A DNA stretch of 28,388 nt, from NCBI GenBank assembly GCA_037147155.1, contig JBAWVR010000005.1, forward strand, positions 1 through 28,388, read 5' to 3'. A model generated the notes under the pieces. The model saw only the letters and a list, made by a program, of their open reading frames with translations, was not told the origin of the DNA and made no database searches. This document shows positions 1 to 7,533 of the stretch, piece after piece. Numbering within the stretch: position 1 is the stretch's first letter; every line of letters begins with the position of its first letter. Both the position numbers and the translations under genes were made by a program. This DNA comes from JBAWVR01 sp037147155 (GTDB taxonomy: Bacteria; Patescibacteriota; Minisyncoccia; Phycocordibacterales; GWA1-40-21).

Positions 1-28
1 TAGCTATATAAATAGGTATATTCATAAA

Positions 29-523
29 TTAATATTTTGATTTTACATCATAGTAACTATTGGCATCAGAACCACTAAAACAACTATCCGTCCCTGAGTT
101 GTAATCAGAGTCATCAGCAAAATATTTACTATCGGCATTTTCGAGAGGTACACAGATATGATAGGCCCGGCGACTATCTAGGGGTTTATATTGTATATCG
201 GTGGACAAATCGTTAATCTTTAGACCTCCGCTGTAGTTGATGAGATCAGTGAGTGTGGCTGGATATGTTTTATTTTTTAAATAGAAAAACTCCAAGGCTA
301 ATTGCATATTCTTTATATCTCCCACTCTTTTATCATCGCGAGCACGAGACTTATTACCACTAATTGAGGAAACAACAATGGTCGTCATAATGCCAATGAT
401 AGCGATAACTACCACCATTTCTACCAGAGTAAACCCCGCAGTAGACTTTTGTCTTTGTTCGGTTTTGAAAGATAATTGGCTAATCATTTTTGTTTTTAAA
501 CTTAATATCGTTTCTTTAAGCAT
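29..523 (-). CDS. Minor prepilin / pseudopilin (type IV pilin-like)
   Basis: The protein has a class III signal: a basic leader ending KSTAG, then FTLVEMVVVIAIIG, the prepilin peptidase site (Gly^Phe, Glu at +5) running into the hydrophobic pilin helix. After the helix comes KSRARDDKRVGDIKNMQLALEF, typical of the alpha1-C region, and a short globular domain with two cysteines (HICVPL, DSCFSG) that could form a disulfide. It should be an inner-membrane precursor built into the pilus as a minor subunit. The reading frame is open up to 661, but that start lies inside a terminator hairpin. I chose the ATG at 523 (leader about 30 residues). An ATG at 607 sits just after an extended -10 and an ATG at 487 gives a shorter leader, so the start is uncertain. 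It follows the major pilin gene but has its own promoter. Confidence 0.85.
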   Translation of the reverse strand: MLKETILSLKTKMISQLSFKTEQRQKSTAGFTLVEMVVVIAIIGIMTTIVVSSISGNKSRARDDKRVGDIKNMQLALEFFYLKNKTYPATLTDLINYSGGLKINDLSTDIQYKPLDSRRAYHICVPLENADSKYFADDSDYNSGTDSCFSGSDANSYYDVKSKY

Positions 524-616
524 ATCGAGACCCCGAACAATATAATTGAAAACAAAAGTCACAGCTTGGGCAGGCCCGGCCTTTTTAACACTTTTCTTTG
601 AAATCATACTGGTATT

Positions 617-625
617 AGTATAACA
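617..625 (-). promoter_or_regulatory. Extended -10 promoter of the minor prepilin gene
   Basis: On the minus strand the bases read TGT-TATACT, an extended -10 element, 9 nt before the ATG at 607. If it is used, transcription starts within a few bases of that ATG, or leaves an 85-nt leader for the ATG at 523. Confidence 0.45.
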
Positions 626-647
626 TTTTTTAAACCGAAGGAAAACA

Positions 648-675
648 AAAACAACCCGCATTTGCGGGTTGTTTT
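648..675 (-). terminator. Terminator after the major pilin gene
   Basis: A 12-bp stem (AAAACAACCCGC pairing with GCGGGTTGTTTT, 4-nt loop) begins 9 bases after the pilin stop. On the minus strand it ends in a T-rich run (TTGTTTTTGTTTT). It separates the two prepilin transcripts and shows that the open frame past 648 is not coding. Confidence 0.8.
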
Positions 676-684
676 GTTAGACTT

Positions 685-1089
685 TTATTGACAGTCAGTT
701 GCAGATGCTACAGCTGAAGTAGTCGCCTTAGACACACCAGCAGAACCGACACAGAAATGACCATTTGTTCCTTCAGCCACTTTTAATGGTGATGATGCTG
801 CCCAAGCATTTGCTGTTGCAAAACAAGCTCCGTTTGCTCCTGCGGTTGAGGTTGCAGTATTCAACAAACCAAGGAACTTAGCATCAGCACACAAGCTTGC
901 GTAGGAGTTTGTATTATCATTGTAGTAAATTTCAGCCTGTGCTCTCAATTGTGACATTTCTGACTTAATAGCAGCATTTGAACCCTTTGAACGAGCAGAG
1001 TTTAATGAAGCCAAAACAACTGATGATAAAATACCGATGATAGCGATAACAACCAACAATTCGATTAATGTAAAACCTTTTCTATTCAT
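685..1089 (-). CDS. Major type IV pilin (prepilin)
   Basis: This 134-residue protein starts MNRKG^FTLIELLVVIAIIG, a textbook short prepilin leader of 5 residues with the Gly/Phe cleavage site and Glu at +5, followed by SSVVLASLNSARSK of the N-terminal helix. The C-terminal domain is Ala/Ser/Thr-rich and has four cysteines (67, 89, 113, 133), enough for two disulfides. The frame extends upstream to a TTG at 1128, but the ATG at 1089 gives the normal leader. The gene stands alone between terminators, behind a leader of about 150 nt with predicted structure, as expected for an abundantly expressed and separately controlled pilin. No ribosome binding site is visible. The assembly machine is encoded just upstream (1355-8649). 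'Major' is inferred from its size and separate transcription. Confidence 0.9.
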   Translation of the reverse strand: MNRKGFTLIELLVVIAIIGILSSVVLASLNSARSKGSNAAIKSEMSQLRAQAEIYYNDNTNSYASLCADAKFLGLLNTATSTAGANGACFATANAWAASSPLKVAEGTNGHFCVGSAGVSKATTSAVASATDCQ

Positions 1090-1099
1090 AATTTTATTT

Positions 1100-1240
1100 G
1101 TGATTATATATTTACGTAATAAATACAATCACGATAATTTTTTAACTAGTAAAATATAGTTTTTAAAAACTTTTTAGGCCAAACAATCGCTGGTAACCCA
1201 GTTCGACCGATTGTCCCTCTTGGGGATTTCTGTGACCTGT
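1100..1240 (-). promoter_or_regulatory. Long structured 5' leader of the major pilin mRNA
   Basis: From the probable start near 1240 to the ATG at 1089 the minus strand holds no gene. It can form a small hairpin (CCC-AAGA-GGG) followed by a stem ACAATCG/CGATTGT that closes over GGTCGAACTGGGTTACC, and then an A/U-rich stretch up to the start codon. This is unusual in a genome where many genes appear leaderless. It could be a riboswitch-like or stability element. I do not recognise a family. Confidence 0.45.
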
Positions 1241-1246
1241 GTCCAT

Positions 1247-1255
1247 ATTATAACA
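1247..1255 (-). promoter_or_regulatory. Extended -10 promoter of the major pilin gene
   Basis: The minus strand reads TGT-TATAAT, a perfect extended -10. There is no good -35, as is usual for extended -10 promoters. Transcription should start near 1240. Confidence 0.6.
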
Positions 1256-1309
1256 TAGTCAATAAAATTTTGTAGTCTGAAAAAGCAAATTGTGGATAAC
1301 TTTTGTTTA

Positions 1310-1340
1310 AAAAACACCAGCATTTTATGTTGGTGTTTTT
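1310..1340 (-). terminator. Terminator of the pilus operon (after pilC)
   Basis: A 13-bp stem built on AAAACACCA and TGGTGTTTT with a 3-nt loop lies 14 nt beyond the pilC stop. Its minus-strand 3' arm ends in TTTT followed by AAAC. It separates the assembly operon from the pilin genes. Confidence 0.75.
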
Positions 1341-1354
1341 CTTTATAATTTTGA

Positions 1355-2557
1355 CTACATTCCCGAAGAAATATTGTAAATCGGCATAAGAACTGAAGCT
1401 AGCAGAACACCGACACCCACACCAAGACCAACAATCATGACCGGTTCAATCATACCCACCATTACATCAATCTGATTCAACACTTCACGACGATAAAAGT
1501 TGGCCATGGTTTTTAGAACTGAACCTAATTCACCAGTTTCCTCACCAACTTTGATCATGTTGACTAAAATCATCGGAATCTCATCTTTGCCAGACAAAGC
1601 ATCAGATAATGGGCGACCAGATTTAACATCTTCAACTGACTGACGTAAAATTCCTTCATAAATACGGTTATCTACCACATCAGAAGTCAATTCCAAGGCT
1701 CGCACCATCGGTACTCCAGAAATCAAAAGTGTGTTCATATTGTCCACCATTCGAGAAAGATATAATTTTCTATAAAGCGGTCCGACGTAAGGAGTTTTAA
1801 CTTTGGCATCATCAAGAGCTATTTGGCCAGAATTAGTTTTGGCATACTGCCACAAGAATACTCCAGAGATTGCCAAAACCACCAACATAAGTAATCCATA
1901 ATCAACAACAAACTGACTAATCCCCATAACAATAGTTGTATAGATCGGCACAACCTGTCCTGAGTCCTTAATAATTGAAGCGATCTTGGGAATAACCATA
2001 GTAAACATGAGTAACATCACCACGATAAAAGTAGTAGCCACAAAAGCTGGATAGATCAGGGCACTACGCACTTTACTGGTAGTATCATAAGTTCTTTCCA
2101 AATGATCCGCCAAATAATTAAAAACGTCTTTGAGTTTTCCTGATTCTTCACCTGAACGTACCATACTAATATAAAATGGAGAAAAGATTGTATCATGTTT
2201 GGCCATAGCCACCGAAATCTGATTACCAGCCTGAATATCATTGGCAATCTCATTCATTTTTTTACCCAAGGCTGGATTGGCATTGTCAGTAGCCAACATA
2301 CGGAAAACTTGCATAGCAGAAACCTGAGCATTAAACATGGTAGCAATCTGTCTAGATACCACTACTACATCACGCGTTGAAATACGATTCAACAATGACC
2401 AACTAGAAAACAAACCCTTATTTTCTTCGGGATGAATTGACGAGACGATTAAGCCCTTCTTTTGTAGAGCTAGAACGGCAGCATCAAGATTTGAGGCCTC
2501 AATTGATCCGCCTCTTTCTACCCCATCCTGTCCTATTGTTTTATAATTGAAAATCAT
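1355..2557 (-). CDS. pilC: PilC, type IV pilus platform protein (T2SF family)
   Basis: PilC/GspF is the inner-membrane platform that couples the cytoplasmic motor ATPases to pilin insertion and removal. This copy has the usual length (400 residues) and two T2SF repeats: the first contains RQIATMFNAQVSAMQVFRML, the second SRMVDNMNTLLISGVPMVRALEL. Three hydrophobic segments are visible: about 168-190, about 215-236, and a C-terminal one with the family pattern IEPVMIVGLGVGVG. The N-terminus (NYKTIGQDGVERGGSIEA) is the typical short domain ahead of the first repeat. The gene lies 6 nt after pilT and is the last gene of the operon before a terminator, so it should be co-transcribed and translationally coupled. 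Confidence 0.95.
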   Translation of the reverse strand: MIFNYKTIGQDGVERGGSIEASNLDAAVLALQKKGLIVSSIHPEENKGLFSSWSLLNRISTRDVVVVSRQIATMFNAQVSAMQVFRMLATDNANPALGKKMNEIANDIQAGNQISVAMAKHDTIFSPFYISMVRSGEESGKLKDVFNYLADHLERTYDTTSKVRSALIYPAFVATTFIVVMLLMFTMVIPKIASIIKDSGQVVPIYTTIVMGISQFVVDYGLLMLVVLAISGVFLWQYAKTNSGQIALDDAKVKTPYVGPLYRKLYLSRMVDNMNTLLISGVPMVRALELTSDVVDNRIYEGILRQSVEDVKSGRPLSDALSGKDEIPMILVNMIKVGEETGELGSVLKTMANFYRREVLNQIDVMVGMIEPVMIVGLGVGVGVLLASVLMPIYNISSGM

Positions 2558-2563
2558 TTTGTT

Positions 2564-3625
2564 TTAGATTAAGCGCTGAAGCATTTTAGGATTAGCAGAA
2601 TACTGATAGGCAGTCTCCACGGTAATTTCCCCACGGCTAACCAAATCTGCTAAACAGTGGTTCAAATCAATCATGCCTTCTTGGGAGCTGGTTTCAATAA
2701 CTGTATTTATCTCATGAACTCTGTTTTCACGAATCAGGTTGGATACAGCGGAGTTATTAATCAAAAGTTCATATGCTGGAACCAAACCCCCAGATACGCG
2801 AGGTACCAATCTCTGAGAGAAGATGCCAGTCAAACTGTTGGCTAACTGAATTCTAATCTGATCCTGTTGACTAGGCGGGAAAGAGTCAATAATACGACTA
2901 ATGGTTTGAGCGGCGTTGTTGGTATGCAAAGTAGAAAGAACCAAGTGACCAGTCTCAGCTGCGGTCACAGCAGTCGCAATAGTCTCTTGACCTCGCATTT
3001 CCCCAACCAAAACCACATCCACATCCTGACGGAACATACTAATGAGGGCAGTATGAAAATCTTTGGTATCTAAGCGCACTTCTCTTTGATCGATGATAGA
3101 TTTCTTTTGTTCGTAAATATATTCGATTGGGTCTTCAATGGTAATAATGTGTTCAGCTCGATTGGTATTAATCAAATCAATGAGTGCGGCCAAAGTGGTC
3201 GATTTACCATGTCCAACTGGACCAACCACCAAAAAGAAACCTTGTTGTTTTTCGGAAAAGGTCTCCAAAATCGTTGGTAGACCAAGCTCGGCTAGAGTGC
3301 GAATATTTTTTTGAATCAAACGTAAAGCAATACAAATTTCACTTTGCTGATAGTAGGCACTGCCACGGAAACGATTACCAGAATTATGACTATATGAAAA
3401 ATCGACTTCCTTCTCAGACAAAAAACGTTCTTTAGCTTCTTTGGACAAAAGTAATTCCAAAAAATTTTCTAGATCCTTGCTGGTTAAAACCTCTTGGCGC
3501 GCCAAGGGCAACAAAACCCCCGACACACGAAGGGTCGGATGACGACCAGCTGACAAGTGAAGGTCTGAACCACCTTCACGAATCACTGTGTCCAACAATT
3601 GATCTATTTCGTTTTTCTGGTCCAT
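2564..3625 (-). CDS. pilT: PilT, pilus retraction ATPase
   Basis: PilT is the hexameric motor that disassembles pili and powers retraction, twitching and DNA uptake. The 353 residues match the family length. Visible motifs are Walker A GPVGHGKST (135-143), the Asp box TIEDPIEY (162-169), Walker B VVLVGEMRGQETI (204-216), the His box GHLVLSTLHTN (226-236) and the PilT-specific C-terminal motif AVSNLIRE (293-300, consensus AIRNLIRE). The P-loop has GHGKS where most PilTs have GSGKS; catalytic Lys and Ser are kept. It lies between the response regulator (10-nt gap) and pilC (6-nt gap). An extension-type motor is less likely because the MshEN domain is missing and the C-terminal motif is present. 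Confidence 0.95.
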   Translation of the reverse strand: MDQKNEIDQLLDTVIREGGSDLHLSAGRHPTLRVSGVLLPLARQEVLTSKDLENFLELLLSKEAKERFLSEKEVDFSYSHNSGNRFRGSAYYQQSEICIALRLIQKNIRTLAELGLPTILETFSEKQQGFFLVVGPVGHGKSTTLAALIDLINTNRAEHIITIEDPIEYIYEQKKSIIDQREVRLDTKDFHTALISMFRQDVDVVLVGEMRGQETIATAVTAAETGHLVLSTLHTNNAAQTISRIIDSFPPSQQDQIRIQLANSLTGIFSQRLVPRVSGGLVPAYELLINNSAVSNLIRENRVHEINTVIETSSQEGMIDLNHCLADLVSRGEITVETAYQYSANPKMLQRLI

Positions 3626-3635
3626 TTTTTTAAAA

Positions 3636-4046
3636 TTATTTGTTCTTCTTCTTTAAATAAATATCGGCAACTTCATCAACAACCTCAGATGGTATAGTGG
3701 TAGCTTTAACGATATAACCATCTACACCGAGTTTGACCGCTCTTTCAATATCAGTCGTTTGTCCCTGATTGGTCAAAATTACATAAACAGCTTTTGGTGC
3801 TAGGTTTTCATTCTTAACTTTCTCAACAAATTCAAAACCGTCCATCTTTGGCATGATTACATCAGAAATGATAATGTCGGGATGACATCCGGCCTTGATT
3901 TTATTTATAGCTTCTTCTCCACCCAAAGCTACTTCTACTTCATAACCTTTATTCTTAAACTTCAAGGCGTACATACTGAGCAAAAACTTATCATCGTCAA
4001 CGATAATAATTTTTATTTTTTCGACATTTTTATTTTCTTCATTCAT
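3636..4046 (-). CDS. Stand-alone receiver-domain response regulator in the pilus operon
   Basis: A single CheY-like receiver of 136 residues with no output domain. The acidic pocket is IIIVDDDK (D17, D18), the phosphoacceptor is D62 (IIISDVIMPKMDGFEF), followed by T92 (VILTNQG) and the conserved K114 (GYIVKA), so it should be competent for phosphorylation. Its place between the pilB and pilT motor genes, on the same transcript, suggests it sets the balance between pilus extension and retraction, as PilG/PilH-type receivers do elsewhere. No cognate histidine kinase lies in the window. Function in pilus control is inferred from context only. Confidence 0.9.
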   Translation of the reverse strand: MNEENKNVEKIKIIIVDDDKFLLSMYALKFKNKGYEVEVALGGEEAINKIKAGCHPDIIISDVIMPKMDGFEFVEKVKNENLAPKAVYVILTNQGQTTDIERAVKLGVDGYIVKATTIPSEVVDEVADIYLKKKNK

Positions 4047-4089
4047 AATGTTATTTTATCACAAAAACTAAATTAAACTCAAATTATAC

Positions 4090-5841
4090 TTAGATATCAT
4101 CATTAGCTCCACGGATTCTATCGACTTCCTCCCAAGGAATCTCACCATTGAAAGCTTTAATCATGGCTCTTTCAGCCATGGTTAACATTCCTTTCTTGCG
4201 CAAACTATCAAAAATAGTGGCCTCAGATGGATTCTTGAGAATTAAAGTCTCAACCTCGCGTGTCATTTTAAAAGCCTCAAAAACTGCCGCACGACCAGAA
4301 GTGGACTGCATAATTGTCTCTGGCGTGGTATCGTCAACCTTATAAACTTTGGTTGGCATTTTGATATTCTTGCGAAACTCTTCAGGCAAATCAGAAAAAG
4401 ATCTGTTCACCTCAGCTTCAACAATTCCACCAAAAGGAACCTCTAGTCCAGTTCCAGGTACAAGTTTCTTAACCAATCTTTGTCCCATAGATAATACCAG
4501 TGTTGGAGCAATAAGATATGGATCAACGCCCATATCCACCAAACGCGGAATAACGCCAACTGATGTATTGGTGTGAATAGTAGCAAAAACCAAGTGACCA
4601 GTTAACGCTGCTTGTACGGCAAGCTGGGCTGTCTCTCCGTCACGAATTTCACCCACCATAATAACGTTTGGATCCTGACGTAAAATCGTACGTAATCCAT
4701 TGGCAAACGTATAGCCGATATCAGGCATGACTTGAGACTGGCTTACTCCGTCCATGTTGTATTCGATTGGATCCTCCAAAGAAACAACGTTATTTTTTTC
4801 TTTATCAATCTCATTTAACATTGAATACAAAGTGGTAGTTTTACCAGAGCCAGTTGGACCAGAAATCAAAATCAAACCATACGGACGACTAACTGCCCAA
4901 CGAATTAGATCAATCACTTCTTTTTCGGTCACCATTTCTTCAAGCTTCTTAACTCCGCGAGCTTGATCAAGAATACGCAAAACAACTTTTTCTCCAAAAT
5001 ATGACGGGAAAGTTGAAACACGAAAGTCCACTGTACGTCCGGCAAAGTTGGCAGAAAAACGTCCGTCTTGAGGTCGACGTTTTTCATCAAGCTTCATATT
5101 ACAAAGATTTTTAATAATTGAGGCAATACCGTTATGAGACGAGCGTGGAATCCACAGACTAGAATGTAATTCTCCGTCTTGACGATAACGCACCATAGTC
5201 ATGGTACGGCCGGGTTCAATATGAATATCAGAAGCTTCACCTTCAACGGCCTGGAGTAAAATACTGGTAACCATTTTCTTGAGTGGTGCATCCTCGAGTA
5301 CTCGAGTACCATCTGATTCTTTTGGACTAATATCAATAACAAAATTTAAATCATCCGCTTTACTGTTGTTTTTTTCACTGCTTTGAAATTCTTCAACCGC
5401 CTTACTAACATCCCCTACCACTCCTCGATAAGACTTGATAGCTTGAGAAAAATCGTTCGGTGAAATAACAAAAATCTTGAAAGGTAAACCGGCTTTGGCA
5501 GCAATAAAATTGAGAGCATCGCGAGCTTCAATATTGTCTGGGTCTATAATACCAACTTCAAGCACACCGTCAGCCAAACCAATTGGTATTAAACCATAGT
5601 GCATAGCGGATTCTTCCGGGACATATTTTAGAATATTAAAAGAAATACTCTTGCCATCCATTTTGCGAACTGGTAAACCAAAATATTCAGCTTTGGCTGT
5701 CATCACATCTTCTTCTTTCAGTCCAGAATCAGCTAAAATTTCATCAATCTGACGTCCAGTTTGTTTGGCCAAACGCAAAACAGAATCACCATCTTCCGGC
5801 GTCAAAAGATTCTTTTTGACCAAAATATTTATAAAACTCAT
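4090..5841 (-). CDS. pilB: PilB, pilus assembly (extension) ATPase
   Basis: The extension motor that drives pilin polymerisation. The 583 residues show the N-terminal MshEN/T2SSE_N region (about 1-140; the partner fold binds c-di-GMP in some homologues), then the ATPase with the arginine-finger region SDIHIEP (204-210), Walker A GPTGSGKT (328-335), the Asp box SLEDPIEY (354-361), Walker B NVIMVGEIRDGETA (392-405) and the His box GHLVFATIHTN (415-425). The tetracysteine zinc motif normally found after the QRLVRKLC segment is absent: here the text runs QRLVKKLVPGTGLEVPF with no cysteine. It lies 2 nt after the PilP-position gene and 43 nt before the response regulator. Confidence 0.95.
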   Translation of the reverse strand: MSFINILVKKNLLTPEDGDSVLRLAKQTGRQIDEILADSGLKEEDVMTAKAEYFGLPVRKMDGKSISFNILKYVPEESAMHYGLIPIGLADGVLEVGIIDPDNIEARDALNFIAAKAGLPFKIFVISPNDFSQAIKSYRGVVGDVSKAVEEFQSSEKNNSKADDLNFVIDISPKESDGTRVLEDAPLKKMVTSILLQAVEGEASDIHIEPGRTMTMVRYRQDGELHSSLWIPRSSHNGIASIIKNLCNMKLDEKRRPQDGRFSANFAGRTVDFRVSTFPSYFGEKVVLRILDQARGVKKLEEMVTEKEVIDLIRWAVSRPYGLILISGPTGSGKTTTLYSMLNEIDKEKNNVVSLEDPIEYNMDGVSQSQVMPDIGYTFANGLRTILRQDPNVIMVGEIRDGETAQLAVQAALTGHLVFATIHTNTSVGVIPRLVDMGVDPYLIAPTLVLSMGQRLVKKLVPGTGLEVPFGGIVEAEVNRSFSDLPEEFRKNIKMPTKVYKVDDTTPETIMQSTSGRAAVFEAFKMTREVETLILKNPSEATIFDSLRKKGMLTMAERAMIKAFNGEIPWEEVDRIRGANDDI

Positions 5842-5843
5842 AT

Positions 5844-6182
5844 TTAATTTGTTTTATTTGGTACTGTGGGTGCTGTGCCAATACCTTCAAGTGCTGCAAA
5901 AGGATTGATGCGTCCAACAGTTTGAACTGTCACCTTTTCTCCCGTTTCTTCTTTCAAGCTACGAAAGGCCTTTGTTCCAAAAAAACCAATATTTTTATCA
6001 AGATTGATACCTTGCAAAGCGTTCAATTTCTCAAGGATATCTGAACCAATTTGCTGTTTAGCACCCGCTTCAACAGTAAGAGTGTTATTGGTTGGGGCGG
6101 CACTACTACCAGCAAAAAACTTATAGCCAATGAAAGCTAGAACGACTATTACGATAATTAATATTAGATTTCTTTTTGTCAT
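5844..6182 (-). CDS. Small membrane-anchored protein in the PilP position of the pilus operon
   Basis: 112 residues: a basic start (MTKRN), one transmembrane helix at about 5-24, a Ser/Thr/Pro/Asn linker, and an outside domain ending with VGRINPFAAL. The short R-x-NPF motif recalls the conserved (R)DPF motif of PilP-type pilotin-linked lipoproteins, but there is no lipobox and the protein is shorter than PilP. It lies between pilO and pilB with 1-2 nt gaps, so it is certainly an operon member. A role in linking PilN/PilO to the rest of the machine is inferred from position. I would not assign pilP on the sequence alone. Confidence 0.75.
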   Translation of the reverse strand: MTKRNLILIIVIVVLAFIGYKFFAGSSAAPTNNTLTVEAGAKQQIGSDILEKLNALQGINLDKNIGFFGTKAFRSLKEETGEKVTVQTVGRINPFAALEGIGTAPTVPNKTN

Positions 6183-6183
6183 A

Positions 6184-6795
6184 TTATTTTAACCAGTAGG
6201 TTCTAATTACTAAAGAGAAATCGTAGAGACCAGCATCGTTGGTATTGAATGACAGCTTTTCTACATCTACCAATCGCAAATTACTTTCCATATCTTTCAA
6301 GAAACTAACAAACTGTGAATAACTGGTAGTAATAGTAAAGCCAATTGCAATAGAATTGTACTCCTTTTCTTCGGAATTTATTACAGGTTTATCTGTTGCA
6401 CCGCCTGTAGCTTTGGCACCACCGATAGAAATATTTTTCAAACTACCGACAGAATACTTCTTGGCCAAGTTTTCAATTTCAACAATTAAATTAACGTTGT
6501 CCACACTCTGTGGTAACATTTTACTCAAACTTGATTCATAGGCATTGATACTGTCACGCTTGGCTGCCTCTATATCTCTAGTCTTGATCACTTGGTCAAT
6601 TTGATTGAGAGCAGTTGAATATTCATTAACAGATTTTTGAATCGACTGAATATTTTTTTTGCCAAACTCGGTTGATTTGCTAGAAATATAAATACTACTA
6701 GTGAACGGCTCGGAACCACGATAAAGTGGATTAACAAAACCAAGAAACATTCCAACTGAGAGGAGTATTAAAATTAATGGGAAAATGAAATTCAT
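6184..6795 (-). CDS. pilO: PilO-like inner-membrane alignment protein
   Basis: 203 residues: one N-terminal transmembrane helix (about 3-20), a coiled-coil-like segment (about 45-95), then a ferredoxin-like domain with the PilO-typical ending in which a squabbling pair of strands runs SIAIGFTITTSYSQFVSFLKDMESNLRLVDVEKLSF. PilO pairs with PilN to form the inner-membrane alignment complex between PilM and the pilus base. Gene order and gaps (3 nt from pilN, 1 nt to the next gene) support this. Sequence conservation in the family is low, so order and architecture carry the call. Confidence 0.85.
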   Translation of the reverse strand: MNFIFPLILILLSVGMFLGFVNPLYRGSEPFTSSIYISSKSTEFGKKNIQSIQKSVNEYSTALNQIDQVIKTRDIEAAKRDSINAYESSLSKMLPQSVDNVNLIVEIENLAKKYSVGSLKNISIGGAKATGGATDKPVINSEEKEYNSIAIGFTITTSYSQFVSFLKDMESNLRLVDVEKLSFNTNDAGLYDFSLVIRTYWLK

Positions 6796-6798
6796 AAA

Positions 6799-7467
6799 TT
6801 AAAAGGATGTTGTATCTTGGCTATTAGACTCAGCCTGGACCTGAGGCTGAGATTGGGAACCATTGTCAGTCTGACTACCAAGATTGTTCTTCCATTCGGA
6901 ATAATTAACAAACTTGTTTTCGATATTAGAATCAAAATCAAAGTTAACACTACCATCCTGAGTCGGATTAAAATTTGAAAAAATTGGATTCAAAATCACT
7001 TTAGACATCTTATTAAACTGAACAGACTGGAAGGCAATAGTTTTAAAGTTTTTGGCTTGCCCACTCAAGTGCAAGCGATAAGTATTATCATCACTGGCAG
7101 TAAAAGTAAAAGAACGGAAGCGAACTCCGGTGACTGTATTTTCCTCTAGCAAACTAAAAACAGACGAGGACATTAGGTGTTGGTTTAATAGAGATTGAGA
7201 TATGCGAAGTCTCTTGTCTAATTTTAGGAGAGCATCGATGGTCACTTCATCAATCTTATCACGTCTAGTAGATAAGTCGGTTTGCATAGTCACTACTTGA
7301 GAAATCAAACTCTCACGCCAAAAATACGCTCCAGCAGAGGCCAAAACTGAAATTATAAAAATTAATAGTCCGATGATTAGGAACAAACTTAAACCACTGC
7401 CAGAGGATTGTGACTCAGCGACAACTGGACTCTTGGGTATAAATGATGTTTGAAACTTATTGTCCAT
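6799..7467 (-). CDS. pilN: PilN-like inner-membrane protein
   Basis: 222 residues with a short cytoplasmic N-terminus that in PilN binds PilM (here FIPKSPVV at about 9-16), one transmembrane helix at about 26-49, a helical region (about 55-100) and a beta-rich domain (VTGVRFRSFTFTASDDNTYRLHLSGQAKNF), ending in a Gln/Ser-rich tail. PilN joins cytoplasmic PilM to PilO. It follows pilM with a 66-nt gap, long for this operon; that gap contains an A/T-rich stretch with a TATAAT that could act as a weak internal promoter. Confidence 0.85.
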   Translation of the reverse strand: MDNKFQTSFIPKSPVVAESQSSGSGLSLFLIIGLLIFIISVLASAGAYFWRESLISQVVTMQTDLSTRRDKIDEVTIDALLKLDKRLRISQSLLNQHLMSSSVFSLLEENTVTGVRFRSFTFTASDDNTYRLHLSGQAKNFKTIAFQSVQFNKMSKVILNPIFSNFNPTQDGSVNFDFDSNIENKFVNYSEWKNNLGSQTDNGSQSQPQVQAESNSQDTTSF

Positions 7468-7533
7468 TTTTTTAGAGGTTCATTTTATCTAACTACCTTA
7501 AATTATAATATTATTTGAAATAAAAATCCAGTG

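Noticed and set aside
1100..1240. c-di-GMP-I (GEMM) riboswitch in the major pilin leader
   Set aside because: GGGTTACC and a CACAGG near the 5' end recall GEMM, but the GAAA tetraloop, its receptor and the GACGCAAAGC core are not present.
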